Positions 16,945-27,200 of a DNA stretch of 64,000 nucleotides are shown piece after piece; within the stretch, counting starts at the first letter, position 1, and the number at the start of each line of letters is the position of its first letter. Position numbers and translations under genes: made by a program. The stretch is from an uncultured Oscillospiraceae bacterium. GTDB taxonomy: Bacteria > Bacillota > Clostridia > Oscillospirales > Oscillospiraceae. The stretch covers positions 95,044 through 159,043 of the forward strand of contig CAKUIM010000001.1 of the NCBI GenBank assembly GCA_934660965.1. Direction: 5' to 3'. The notes below the pieces were generated by a model. It saw only the letters and a list, made by a program, of their open reading frames with translations, did not search any database and was not told the DNA's origin.

Positions 16945-18219
16945 TTACAGGTCCTGATTGTAAATGGCCGCCACGCTCTTCCGTCCGCGGAACATAAAGA
17001 AGTATGCCGCAAGGATGGACAGGGAGTTGAGCAGGATGATGACCGGCCGCTCCGGCATGACCTCCCCGAGAATGCCCGCCGTGAAGGAGCCGCAGATACC
17101 CCCCAGAGAGCAGAGCATGGTGAAGGTGCCGTTGAACCGGGCCCGCTTGGTGTCCGGGATATAGGACTGGGTGGCCGAAATGCGGATGTTGTAGCTGGTC
17201 ACGCCCAAAATGCCCACTATAAAGTAGGAAACGGCCATCAGGGGGATGGGCAGATAAAGGGTGCCGGCATCCAGCACGGCGATGGTCACATACACCACCA
17301 TGGCGATGGCAAACTTCTTCTCGGTGGGGAAATGCACCTTGTAGTGGATGAAGCCCCCGATAAACCGCCCCACCACCGACGCGTTGGAAACGATGGTGTA
17401 GAGGGTCACCGCCGCCACCGGCCAGGCGGCGTAGAGGGCGGCGTGGTTGCGGAAGAAGGGCAGCTGAAGGCTTCCGCCGCCGCTTCCGGAGAAGTTTGAC
17501 ACCACAAAGTAGGCCGTGATGACAAGCAGGCCCTTCTCCCCGGCGATGTAGGATACGCCCTCCTTGAAGTCCCGGCGGAAGCGGGCGATGGTGCCCAGGC
17601 CGTCCGCCGGCGGGGCCTTGTCCATATGGGTCTCCTGGTAGCGGATGGTGCGCTCAAAGCTGGCCGCGGTGAAGAAGCACAGGGCGTTGAAGGCGAACAG
17701 CGGCGCCACCGACCCCAGACGGTCGTACACCAGGGCGGCGATGGGGGTGGTCATGGCCGCGATGGGCCAGAGCATACTGGATACGGAGTAGGCCTTGGTG
17801 TAGTTGCCCTCGGTGATGAGGTTGGGGTAGAAGCTGTCATAGGCCACCACATAGACGCCGTCGATGGCCCCGATGATAAGCGTTCCCACCAGCAGCAGCG
17901 GGTAGTTGAACCACCCGGTACGCAATATAAGAAACAATGCCAGGAAAATGCCGGAGGACAGAAAATCCAGGCGGTAGATCACCTTTTTCCGGCTCATCCG
18001 GTCCAGGTACGGCCCCGCCAGCAGCGGGCATACCAGCATGGGAAGCTGAAAGCAGATGTTGAAAAGGGCATATAAAAAGGTAGACCCGGTATGGTCCAGC
18101 ACCATGATGCTGATGGCAAAGCCGGACAGCGTCCCGCCCACCATGGACACCACGCTTCCCAGGGTGATGATGGTAAAATCCCGGGTCCACAGCCCTTGCT
18201 GCGGTTTATTCTCGTCCAT
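16945..18219 (-). CDS. major facilitator superfamily transporter
   Basis: This is an integral-membrane transporter of 424 residues with about 12 hydrophobic segments. The MFS loop 2-3 motif appears as GPYLDRMSRKKVIYRLDFL. It opens with a short hydrophilic tail (MDENKPQQGLWTRDF). The start at 18219 has AAGGAGC at 5 nt; the upstream ATG in a Glu/Arg-rich stretch is rejected. The substrate cannot be told from sequence. It lies 89 bp after hflX without a clear terminator in between. Confidence 0.85.
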   Translation of the reverse strand: MDENKPQQGLWTRDFTIITLGSVVSMVGGTLSGFAISIMVLDHTGSTFLYALFNICFQLPMLVCPLLAGPYLDRMSRKKVIYRLDFLSSGIFLALFLILRTGWFNYPLLLVGTLIIGAIDGVYVVAYDSFYPNLITEGNYTKAYSVSSMLWPIAAMTTPIAALVYDRLGSVAPLFAFNALCFFTAASFERTIRYQETHMDKAPPADGLGTIARFRRDFKEGVSYIAGEKGLLVITAYFVVSNFSGSGGGSLQLPFFRNHAALYAAWPVAAVTLYTIVSNASVVGRFIGGFIHYKVHFPTEKKFAIAMVVYVTIAVLDAGTLYLPIPLMAVSYFIVGILGVTSYNIRISATQSYIPDTKRARFNGTFTMLCSLGGICGSFTAGILGEVMPERPVIILLNSLSILAAYFFMFRGRKSVAAIYNQDL

Positions 18220-18308
18220 AGAGCTCCTTTCTCTCTCTTTCATTCCTCAAAAAAACATTCCTCGAAAATCCCTGCACCGGCTCCTCTCTCTCCCCGGCGC
18301 GGGGCGCT

Positions 18309-19598
18309 TTAATCCTCCCAGTCCTCCCGGGGCGGGGCCCAGCCCTCCACCATGCTCCCCAGCTGGCCGATGGTCTTGGGGGTACATACGGCGGTGACGT
18401 CGATGGTCGCGCCATACTCCACGTTCTCCACCCTGGCGCTCTGGTAGAGCATATCAAGCAGCCCGCCCTTCTCGTAGGGCAGGTGGATGGTCACCCGGCG
18501 CACCCCGGCGTCCAGCCGCCGCTCCATGGCGGCAAGCAGCTTGGGAAGGCCCGCGCCGGTCTTGGCGGAGATGCACACGATGTCCTCCCCGTGGGGCAGG
18601 ATCTCGCCGGCAAGGCGGTCGCACTTATTGAACACCTCCAGCCGGGGGGTCTGGGCGGCTCCCAGCTCTTCAATGAGGCTGTCCACCACCTGGGCCTGGT
18701 CCTGCCAGTTGGGGTCGGATGCGTCGATGACGTGGATGAGAAGGTCTGCGTAGCTCAGCTCCTCCAGGGTGGCCTTGAAGGCGTCCACCAGCTGGTGGGG
18801 CAGCTTTTCGATAAAGCCCACCGTGTCGGACAAAAGCACCGTGCAGGTGTCCGACACCGCAAGGGTGCGGGTGGTGGTGTCCAGGGTGTCGAACAGCCGG
18901 TCGTTTGCGGGGATGTCCGCCCCGGTGAGGGCGTTTAGCAGGGTAGATTTGCCCGCGTTGGTGTAACCCACAATGGCGGCCACCGGCACCTCGTTCTTCT
19001 CCCGGCGCTGCCGCTGGGTGCCCCGCACCCGGCGCACGTCCTCCAGCTCCTCCTGGAGCTTTGCAATCTTGCGGTGGATGTGCCGCCGGTCGCTCTCCAG
19101 CTGGGTCTCGCCGGGGCCGCGGGTGCCGATGGCGCCCTCCTGCCGCTCCAGGTGCTTCCACATGCCGGTCAGCCGGGGCAGCAGATACTGATACTGGGCC
19201 AGGGCCACCTGAAGGCGGCCCTCACTGGTCCGGGCCCGCTTGGCAAAGATGTCCAGAATGAGCCCCGCCCGGTCCATCACGCCCACGCCCAGCTCTTCGC
19301 TGAGCACCCGCTGCTGGGACGGGGACAGGGGGTTATCAAAAATCACCAGGTCCGCCCCCAGGGAGCGCACCAGCTCCCGGACCTCCTCCAGCTTGCCCTC
19401 GCCGATAAAGGTGCGGCTCTCGGGGCTCTGGCGGTTTTGCAGCACCGTGCCAAGGCAGGTGCCGCCGGCGGTGTCCAGCAGGGCGGCAAGCTCCTCCAGC
19501 GAGCGCTCGCTGGCGTTCTCCTCCCGGCTCAGATTGGGCGCGCTCACCCCCACAAGGATGGCGCGGTTAATTGTCTTTGGCGTATTCTCGTCGAACAT
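18309..19598 (-). CDS. hflX: GTPase HflX
   Basis: HflX is a ribosome-associated GTPase that splits or rescues stalled ribosomes. The 429 residues have the N-terminal HflX domain (SRTFIGEGKLEEV; VIFDNPLSPSQQRVLSEEL), the linker with GTRGPGETQLESDRR, and the G domain with G1 GYTNAGKST, G3 DTVGF and G4 NKCD. A C-terminal domain of ~60 residues follows. The ATG at 19598 has a GGAGG box. Confidence 0.96.
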   Translation of the reverse strand: MFDENTPKTINRAILVGVSAPNLSREENASERSLEELAALLDTAGGTCLGTVLQNRQSPESRTFIGEGKLEEVRELVRSLGADLVIFDNPLSPSQQRVLSEELGVGVMDRAGLILDIFAKRARTSEGRLQVALAQYQYLLPRLTGMWKHLERQEGAIGTRGPGETQLESDRRHIHRKIAKLQEELEDVRRVRGTQRQRREKNEVPVAAIVGYTNAGKSTLLNALTGADIPANDRLFDTLDTTTRTLAVSDTCTVLLSDTVGFIEKLPHQLVDAFKATLEELSYADLLIHVIDASDPNWQDQAQVVDSLIEELGAAQTPRLEVFNKCDRLAGEILPHGEDIVCISAKTGAGLPKLLAAMERRLDAGVRRVTIHLPYEKGGLLDMLYQSARVENVEYGATIDVTAVCTPKTIGQLGSMVEGWAPPREDWED

Positions 19599-19654
19599 GA
19601 ATCCTCCATACCCCTGCGGCGCAGGGGGCCTCTTTCGTCCTTAAGTCCCGGGCG

Positions 19655-20164
19655 TCACTCCCCGTCCGGGACCTGTTCCAATACCTCTATGATCTCTCCG
19701 AAGTACATATAGTGGTAGTCCCCGTCGTACCAGCGCTGCCGCACGTCCTCCGGGATGGCCTCGCCGGAGAGTCTCTGGACGTACCGCTTGCGGCACACCA
19801 GGACAAGCTCCGCCTGCTGAAAATAGGGAGCGTTCCCCGCCCCGGCCGCCACGGTGAAGCCGCACGCCTTGACCTTGTCGATGTCCCGGCCGCTCTTGGC
19901 GCCGCACAGGGCAAGCTCCTTCCGGTAGTCCTCCGGGAAGAAGCAGAGGGTAAAATAGTCGCTCTGATCCACAAATTCCTTGGTATACCGCTGGGGCCGG
20001 ATATAGATGGTGGCCATGGGCACGCCCCACAGCTCCCCCACCGCGCCCCAGGAGGCAGTCATAGTGTTGCAGCGCTCCGGCGTACCGGCGGTGATGAGCA
20101 TCCAGCGCTCTGCGATGTCGGACACGGCAATGCGCAGGTCCTTGGGGTCGATGTTCCGATACAT
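19655..20164 (-). CDS. flavin reductase-like (FMN-binding split barrel) protein
   Basis: This is probably an FMN-binding oxidoreductase of the flavin reductase-like domain family. The 169-residue product shows LITAGTPERCNTMTASWGAV near the N-terminus and then VPMATIYIRPQRYT, the phosphate- and isoalloxazine-contacting blocks of that family. The ATG at 20164 follows AGGAGGAG; a longer frame to 20188 is rejected. The electron donor and acceptor are unknown. It lies 56 bp upstream of hflX. Confidence 0.82.
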   Translation of the reverse strand: MYRNIDPKDLRIAVSDIAERWMLITAGTPERCNTMTASWGAVGELWGVPMATIYIRPQRYTKEFVDQSDYFTLCFFPEDYRKELALCGAKSGRDIDKVKACGFTVAAGAGNAPYFQQAELVLVCRKRYVQRLSGEAIPEDVRQRWYDGDYHYMYFGEIIEVLEQVPDGE

Positions 20165-20269
20165 TTCAATCTCCTCCTGACATGCCACCGCCTGACGGGC
20201 GATGGTGAAAATCCATCATAGCATATGCGCGCGCCGCCGCCTGACCGGGCCGAAAACGGGCGAAAGGAT

Positions 20270-20301
20270 AAAAAAAGCCCATGTCAAAAAGACATGGGCT
20301 T
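20270..20301 (-). terminator. intrinsic terminator after rpmE
   Basis: On the - strand an AAGCCCATGTC stem with a 5-nt T loop is followed by a run of seven T. It begins 15 nt after the rpmE stop. Confidence 0.9.
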
Positions 20302-20316
20302 TCAAAAAGACCAGGT

Positions 20317-20517
20317 TTAATCCAAGCCGAACTTCTTCTTGAAGCGGCTGACACGTCCGCCGGTGTCGACCACCTTCTGCTTGCCGGTGTAGAAGGGGTG
20401 ACATTTGGAGCAGACTTCCACCTTAATATCCTTTTTGGTCGAGCCAGTCTCGATGACGTTGCCGCAGGCGCACGTAATGGTGGTCTGCTGATAGTTGGGA
20501 TGGATGCCTTCCTTCAT
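20317..20517 (-). CDS. rpmE: 50S ribosomal protein L31 (zinc-binding type)
   Basis: Ribosomal protein L31 of the large subunit, 66 residues, starts with the canonical [10 protein letters not shown]. Cys16, Cys18, Cys36 and Cys39 (CACG and CSKC) make the zinc-binding form. HPFYTGKQK and a basic tail follow. The ATG at 20517 has AGAGGTG; an in-frame GTG three codons upstream is less likely. It has its own promoter and terminator. Confidence 0.97.
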   Translation of the reverse strand: MKEGIHPNYQQTTITCACGNVIETGSTKKDIKVEVCSKCHPFYTGKQKVVDTGGRVSRFKKKFGLD

Positions 20518-20586
20518 GGGATTCACCTCTTTCTCTCGGAATTATGCACAGGGACCCCGCAAATGTCCCTTGTAAACGCAAAACGT

Positions 20587-20615
20587 ATCTTATCATGCCG
20601 CCGGGCAAAATGCAA
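20587..20615 (-). promoter_or_regulatory. sigma-A-type promoter of rpmE
   Basis: TTGCAT (20610-20615), a 17-bp spacer and TAAGAT (20587-20592) are read on the - strand, giving a leader of about 60 nt. Confidence 0.65.
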
Positions 20616-20640
20616 TAGTTTTTTCAAACTTTTTGCATCA

Positions 20641-23600
20641 TCACCACTCTACGGCCTGTCCCAGGGCGAAAAACCACAGAATCCGCCGTCCCACGGCAAG
20701 GCCGGTGGTCTCCGCAAGGGCCCGGGAATAGGCCTCCAGCTGAGGGCGGTAGTGCTCGGCGCGCTGCGCTACCGTGTCGGCGGTAACGCGGTCGGTCTTG
20801 AAGTCCACCACCGTGACGGTGCCGTCCGCCTCCCGGAAGAAGCAGTCCACCACACCCTGAAGCAGCAGCTCCTCCCCTGCGGCCGCCTGGGGGTAATAGT
20901 CCGACGCGGGCACCAGAAGGGAGAATTTATATTCCCGCTCCAGCATCTGCGCCTGCCGCAGCCGCTGCCCCAGGGGGGATGCGAAGAGGGCGGCGATGGC
21001 GTCTATGTCCACCGCTTCCCCCTGGGCAGGGGTGATAAACTGCCCGGCCACCAGCCGGGTGATCTCTTCCTCGATACCCTCCGGGGTGCCGGCCTTGGCG
21101 TAGTCAAGGTACTGCATGGCCATATGCAGGGCTGTCCCCCGCTCGGCGGCGGTGAGAGGGCGCTCCCCCTCAAAAACAGGCCTGCGCAGCTGCCTCTCCC
21201 TCCGGGGGCGCAGCAGGGCCTGGGCATCCTGGGCGGCCTCCTCGTCCTTCTCCCGGCCCTTGAGCTGGGTGGCGGTGAGCTTGGATGGCATGTCCACGCT
21301 CCCGGCGTAGGGGTAGCACCAGCGGTAGCGCGCCAGAAGCGTCTCACAGCGCGTCTCGTCCCCGCTCTGCGCCGCCTCCTGGGTCGGCTGCTGCTCCGGG
21401 CGGGGGGCCTCCCGATAGTCCCCGGCGGGGAGCAGCGCCATGTCCCACCGGGGCCCAAGCTGGGCCGGGATGGGGGCGCGGTCGCAGGCAAGGCCGTCCC
21501 ACAGGGGGGCGCTCTCCGGCCGGCACAGGGCGCATTGCAGCACCCAGGCGGCCATGGAGCGGGCGGTCATCACCTGCCGGGGGGGCGGCGGGCACTGGGC
21601 TGCGGCGGCAAGGGCCTCCAGGCTCTCCCCGCTGCCCCCGGCGTTCACCGCCGCAAACAGAATGAGCTTCTGCTCCGCCCGGGTCATGGCCACATACAGC
21701 AGCCGCAGCTCCTCGGCCCGCAGCTGCCGGCGCAGGCGCATGGCCACCGCGTCCCGGGCGATGGTGGAGTAGCGCAGCAGCCGCGCGCGGTCGGTGTGCC
21801 GTGGGCCAAGGCCCAGCTTCTCGTGGAAGAGGATGGTCTGCCGGGCATCCCCCTCGTTGAACTGCCGCTCCAGGCCGCACAACAGCACCACCGGGAATTC
21901 CAGCCCCTTGGAGCGATGGATGGACAGAATCCGCACCCCGCTGCCGCCGCCGGGCTGCACCGGTGGGTTCACGCCGGTATCGATCATGCGGGCAATGTGG
22001 CGCAGGAAGCCGAACAGCCCCCGGTGCCCTGCCGTTTCAAAGCGGCAGGCCGCGTCGTAGAGGGCCAGCAGGTTGCGCCGGCGGCGCTGCCCGTCGGGCA
22101 TGGCGGAAAAGGCCGCCAGAAGGTCGGTGCGCTCGTATAGCCGCCACAGCAGCCGCTGGCAGCTCTCTTCGGCGCTCTCCTCCCGCAGCTGCGTGAGCAG
22201 TGCGAGAAAGGCAGCGCATTTCTCATCCCCCCGCCCGGCAGCCGCCGTCAGGCAGTCATAGAGCGCCCCGCCGCTCTCCCCGCGCAGCAGCGCCAGGTCG
22301 TCGGGGGTGAAATCCGCCGCCGGCGAGCGCAGCACAGACAGCAGCGGCACGTCCTGCCGGGGATTGTCGATGATTTGCAGGTAGGACAGGGCCACTGACA
22401 CCTCGGTAGTGCCGAAAAAGTCGCCGCTGTCCTCCGCCTGCCAGGGGATGCCCGCCTCGGAGAGGGCCCGGGTGTACGTCTCCTGCACCGGCCCCGGGGA
22501 GCGCAGCAAAATGACGATGTCCCCCGGCTCCAAGGGCCGCTCCCCCACGGTAAGGCCTTCCCCCAGCAGCCGCTTGATGCGCGCCGCCGCCGCCCGGGCC
22601 TCTATTAGGTCCTTATCCGGACCCGCCCCGTCCTCCTCCTCGGGCAGGTCGGACAAATCCACGCAGTTGAGCTCCGCGCGGCAGCGCTCGTCGGGCGGGA
22701 AATCCGTCCGGCCGGGGCGCAGGGCCTCCCGGTCGGTGTAGTCAAGCTCCCCAGCGGCGCGGGTCATCAGGTTGCGGAAGAGGAAGTTTGTAGCCTCCAG
22801 CACCTCCGGGCGGGAGCGGAAATTCTCGCTTAGCAGCACCGTTCGCCCCTGCCCGGGCAAGGCCTTCTCCTGGGGGGCAAAGCGGCTGTATTTCTCCAGG
22901 AAAATCCCGGGGTCTGCCAGGCGGAAGCGGTAGATGGACTGCTTCACGTCCCCCACCATGAAGAGGTTCCCCCGGGCGGAGAGGGCGTCGAAGATCACAT
23001 TCTGCACGGCGTTGGTGTCCTGGTACTCGTCCACCATGATCTCCCGGTAGCGCGCGCCCCACTCGGCCGCCAGGGCGGTGGGAACGCCGTCGGGGCCGGA
23101 GAGCAGCCGGGCAGTGAGGTGCTCGCCGTCGGAAAAGTCGATGACCCGCCGCCGGCGCTTGAGCGCGTCCAGCTCCCGTCCGTACTCCCCGGTGACGGCC
23201 AGCAGCGTCTCCATGGCGGGGGCCACCGCGCGCAGATCGTCCATGGCCTGGGCCGCCGTGGGGGCAAAGGCGTCGGCGAGCTTGGCGGTCTGGCGCTTGC
23301 ACAGGTCCCGCAGGGCCCGGGCCCGGCCCTTGAGCCCCCCGTCTCCCCCCCGCTTGGCCCCCAGGCGGGTGAACTCCACCGGCAGGCACGCGCGCACCGC
23401 GTCCCAGCCCTGGGCAGCCGCCGTCTCCAGCGCCCGCAGCTGTCCCACCGCCCCCTGAAGGGAGGGGGCGAAGTTTGCATAGAGAATTTCGTCGAAGCCA
23501 AGCTCGTCCAATAGCTCGGTGAGCTTTTCCCGCCAGTAGGCGGCAAGCTCCCCGGCGTCGTCGAGCAGGGCCCGGCCCCAGGGGGTGTCCTCCGGCAGGG

Positions 23601-24210
23601 CGCCGGGAGGCAGGGCATAGTCAGCCCGCCGCCGGGCAAGCCAGGCCATGGGGTCCGGGTGGCTCTGGATGCGGCGGTAGATGTCGGAGATGACGTCCTC
23701 CAGGGTCTGGTCGTCCCGGTCTCCGGCCAGCTCGTCCACCAGCTGCTCAAAGCCCGGGTCGGCGGCGATGCCCTGATAACGGCGCTCCAGCACCGCCTCC
23801 ATGGCCTGCCGGCCCAGGTCGCGGCTCTCCGCCTCGTCGCACAGCCGGAAATCGGGCTCCAGCCCCGCCCCGGCGCCGCATTGGCGCAGGAAATCCAGGC
23901 AGAAGGCGTCGATGGTGCAGATCTGGGCCTTGTAGACCAGGGTGGCGTTGCGCCGGAGATGGGCGTCTCCCGGCGACTGGGACAGCAGGCCGTGAAGGGC
24001 CTGGGCGATACGGTCGCGCAGCTGGGCGGCGGCGGCGTTGGTGAAGGTGATGACCAGGAAGCGGTCAATGTCCTCCCCGCTGCGGACATAGTCCATCAGC
24101 CGCTCCACCAGCACCCGGGTCTTGCCCGAGCCGGCGGCGGCGGACACCAGCAGAGGCCCGCCCCGGTCGCGGACGGCCCGGTCCTGCTCCCGGGTAAGTT
24201 CAATGGCCAT
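20641..24210 (-). CDS. addA: ATP-dependent helicase/nuclease subunit A
   Basis: AddA is the helicase and nuclease subunit of AddAB, which resects double-strand breaks for RecA-dependent repair. The 1189 residues have the UvrD-type Walker A AAAGSGKT (residues 24-31), the Q-motif TREQ just before it, DEYQDTN in motif II and QSIYRFR in motif III. The C-terminal RecB-like nuclease has GVVDCFFREADG followed by VVDFKTDR. The ATG at 24210 lies within the last codons of addB and follows GGGAGGGG. The long N-terminal extension of the frame is inside addB and is rejected. Confidence 0.96.
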   Translation of the reverse strand: MAIELTREQDRAVRDRGGPLLVSAAAGSGKTRVLVERLMDYVRSGEDIDRFLVITFTNAAAAQLRDRIAQALHGLLSQSPGDAHLRRNATLVYKAQICTIDAFCLDFLRQCGAGAGLEPDFRLCDEAESRDLGRQAMEAVLERRYQGIAADPGFEQLVDELAGDRDDQTLEDVISDIYRRIQSHPDPMAWLARRRADYALPPGALPEDTPWGRALLDDAGELAAYWREKLTELLDELGFDEILYANFAPSLQGAVGQLRALETAAAQGWDAVRACLPVEFTRLGAKRGGDGGLKGRARALRDLCKRQTAKLADAFAPTAAQAMDDLRAVAPAMETLLAVTGEYGRELDALKRRRRVIDFSDGEHLTARLLSGPDGVPTALAAEWGARYREIMVDEYQDTNAVQNVIFDALSARGNLFMVGDVKQSIYRFRLADPGIFLEKYSRFAPQEKALPGQGRTVLLSENFRSRPEVLEATNFLFRNLMTRAAGELDYTDREALRPGRTDFPPDERCRAELNCVDLSDLPEEEDGAGPDKDLIEARAAAARIKRLLGEGLTVGERPLEPGDIVILLRSPGPVQETYTRALSEAGIPWQAEDSGDFFGTTEVSVALSYLQIIDNPRQDVPLLSVLRSPAADFTPDDLALLRGESGGALYDCLTAAAGRGDEKCAAFLALLTQLREESAEESCQRLLWRLYERTDLLAAFSAMPDGQRRRRNLLALYDAACRFETAGHRGLFGFLRHIARMIDTGVNPPVQPGGGSGVRILSIHRSKGLEFPVVLLCGLERQFNEGDARQTILFHEKLGLGPRHTDRARLLRYSTIARDAVAMRLRRQLRAEELRLLYVAMTRAEQKLILFAAVNAGGSGESLEALAAAAQCPPPPRQVMTARSMAAWVLQCALCRPESAPLWDGLACDRAPIPAQLGPRWDMALLPAGDYREAPRPEQQPTQEAAQSGDETRCETLLARYRWCYPYAGSVDMPSKLTATQLKGREKDEEAAQDAQALLRPRRERQLRRPVFEGERPLTAAERGTALHMAMQYLDYAKAGTPEGIEEEITRLVAGQFITPAQGEAVDIDAIAALFASPLGQRLRQAQMLEREYKFSLLVPASDYYPQAAAGEELLLQGVVDCFFREADGTVTVVDFKTDRVTADTVAQRAEHYRPQLEAYSRALAETTGLAVGRRILWFFALGQAVEW

Positions 24211-27200
24211 GTCCGTCCCCTCCCTTCTCAAGCTGTTCCCAGAATTCCGCCGCGGTGATGGCGCGGCGGCGGCGTACGTCTCCGCAGCCCTCTTCAAAGT
24301 GGCAGGCGGCGGCATAGTCGCAGTAGCGGCAGGCGTTCTTCTCCGGGGTATGCCAGTAGGGGTCGGCATCGATGTCCCCACGGGCAAACTCCTCCGCCGT
24401 CTCGCCCAGCACCCGCTCCAGATATTTCTCCAGCCGCTCCAGCTGCTCCCGGCTTGCCAGATACTCCCGCCGGAGGGCCCCTGAGGCGGCGATGGGCAGA
24501 TAACGGTAGCTCCCGCCGCCGGTGTCCTCCATGGCGCGGAGCACCTGCTCGTCGTCCAGCAGCAGCCCCCGGCGGCGCAGCAGGCTCTGGCGGGCGGCGC
24601 GCACCTGCTCGTCGGTCATGTCCCGTTCGCCGCTGACCACGCCGCTGCGGGCGGGCATATAGAGTACCCCGGCGCTCACAAGCTCCTCCGGGCCGAAGAG
24701 CCGCTGCCCCTCCCGCTGCAGGGTGAAGAGATAGAGCAGCATCTGAAGGCCCCGGCCATCGGCAAGATCAGAATATTCCATGGCCTTTTTGCCCGTTTTG
24801 TAGTCCACCACCCGCAGGTAGCGTTTCCCGTCCTGCACCCAGCTGTCCACCCGATCCACAAAGCCGGTCAGGCGCAGGCGCATCCCCCGCTCCACCTCGA
24901 TGGGGGGCAGGGCCTCATTCCGGCCGAAGCCCAGCTCGAAATAGGTGGGGGCAAAGCTTCCGGCGGCAAGCTCGTCCGCCGCGCTCTCGGTGATGAGCTG
25001 GGCGGTGTCCTTCATGCGCGCGAAGGTGTAGCGCACCCGGGCGCTCTCCCCCTCAAGGCCGGAGAGGGTCTCCTGCTCGTAACGATTTGCCGCCTGGGCG
25101 GTGAGGCGGGTGCGCAGCGCGCCGTCCCGGGCAAGCTCCGCCGCGCCCCCGGGCAGGGCGGAGCCCTCCCGCAGCACCTCCTCAAGCACCGCGTGGATGA
25201 AGGTACCGTAGTCGGCGGGGGAGAATTTGGCCTGCTGCCGGGGCTTTGCCCCAAGGCCGTATTTCATAAAGTAGCTGAAGTGGCAGGCATGGAACAGGTC
25301 CATCCGGGTGGCGGACATAGGGATGCTCCCGCCATAGAGGGCGCGCACCGCGTCGGGGGACAGGCTTCCCCTCCGTCTCGTCCCGGCCTCCAGCACCCGG
25401 GCCGCCCGTGGGGCATACTCCGGCAGCTGGGCCAACGCCCCGGCCACCGCCGCGCTGTGAGGGGCCCTCTCCAGGGCGGGCTGGGGCGCGAAAAGGCCGC
25501 AGTCGTCCCGGGCCCGGCACGCCTCCCCGTCCGGGAAGAGCAAGCCCAGCCGCTGATAGAGGAAGGAGGGCACACGCTCCTCCCCGGCGCTGCCCGCGGC
25601 GCTGTAACTCACATACAGGCGCTGCCGGGGCAGGGCGCAGGTCTCGTAGACGATGGTCATTTCCCGCTGGAGCTTTTCCGCCTGGGTAGGGGCAAGGCTC
25701 ATCTGCCGCCCGGCAAGCGTCTCCCGGTCCAGGTCAGAGAAGAGACCGGGGCTCTGGGCATCGCCGGGGATGGACTGGGAATCCGCCCCCAGCAGGAAGA
25801 GCACCTTCACTTCCCGCCCGGCAAGGCGGGGGGCGTCTGCCGCCGTCACCCGATCGAGAGCCGCGGGGATGGTGCCCACGGTGTACTGCCCCAGGGCAAG
25901 CTCCATCAGGCGGGCAAATTCCCCGGCCTCCAGCTCCGTGTCGCCCAGGTAGCCGGCGCACTGCTCCAGCGCCCCCACCACGATGCTCCAAAGCTGCCGG
26001 TATTCCTCAGCCGCCTGCCTGTCGCCCCGCTGCTCCAGCGCGTCCGCCCGGGCAGCAAGCCGCCCGGGCAGGCCGATGTCCTCCAGAAGGCGGTACACCG
26101 CCAGGGCCCAGCCCTTCCCGGTATGGTCGGGGGCGATGCGCAGCGCCTCCAGCGGCGCGATAATGCGCCGGCGCAGGGCATCCAGTGCGTCTATCTGCGC
26201 GCACTCTTCGTCGGTAAAGGTGCGGCCGTAGCCGTCGGGGTGCATGTCCCAGGGCCGCTCACGGGTCCACTGTCCGCCCTTGATGTCCCAGGTGAGGACA
26301 TAGTTTTCCAGCGCGTCCCGCTCGGGCGTCTCAACGCCGGCAAGGCCGGTCTTGAGATATCGGAACATCTCTTCATAGGGGTAGCCGGAGGATACCGCCC
26401 CCAGCGCGGCCGTCACCAGGGACACCACCGGCTTTTGGAGCACGTCCGCCGGGGACGAGAGGAAGAACGGGATGGCACAGCGGGAGAAGGCGCTGTCGAT
26501 GAGGTCCTCATAGGGGGCGATGGAGCGGGCGCACAGGGCGATATCCCGGAAGCGCAGCCCCTCCTCCTGCACCAGGCGCAGGATCTCCCCCGCCGCCCAC
26601 TGTACCTCCTGCCGGGGGTCGTCGGCAGCAGCGCGCACCACGGCGCAATGTCCCTCCCAGGCCGTCTCGCCGGAGGCAAAAAGGTTTTCCTCCAGAAAAA
26701 TGAGGCTTTCCTCCCGGCGCGCAGGGCGGAGCAGCCGCTCCCGCCGCACCTCGGCGCCGCTGTCCCGGGCAAGGCGCTCCAGGGCGCGGGCGGTGCGCCG
26801 GGCCGGGTCGAAAATTTCCGACTCGTCCCCCTCGTCCAGGGTCAGCGCCACCGTCACCGGCGCCTGGGGCAGCAGGGCGCGCACCACCTCAAGCTCCTGG
26901 TGGGTGAAGTCGGTAAAGCCCCAGATCCAGACCTCTTTCCCCGCAGCCCAGCCGGTACGCTCCAGATCTGCGGCCAGGCGGTCGAGCCGGGTGGACGGGT
27001 CCGCCCGGCTTTGCAGGGTCATGGCCTCATAAAGGCCGTAGACAAGGCCGATGTCCCGCAGCCGCTCCCCCTGGGGGCCGTCCATGGTCTCACCGACCTC
27101 TGTGAGGGTCTCGGGGGTCACGCCGTAGCTGCGGCACTCGTCGATGGTGGCCATGAGCTGCCCGAGAAAGGCGGGCTTGCGAGCACAGGCGCGGTAGCCG

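Noticed and set aside
20281..22140. 619-codon open frame on the + strand opposite addA, and similarly long frames at 25193-27694, 27740-30883, 35935-38403 and 3568-4884
   Set aside because: They lie antisense to well-identified genes, have Gly/His/Gln/Arg-rich translations without domains, and result from the high GC content that suppresses stop codons.
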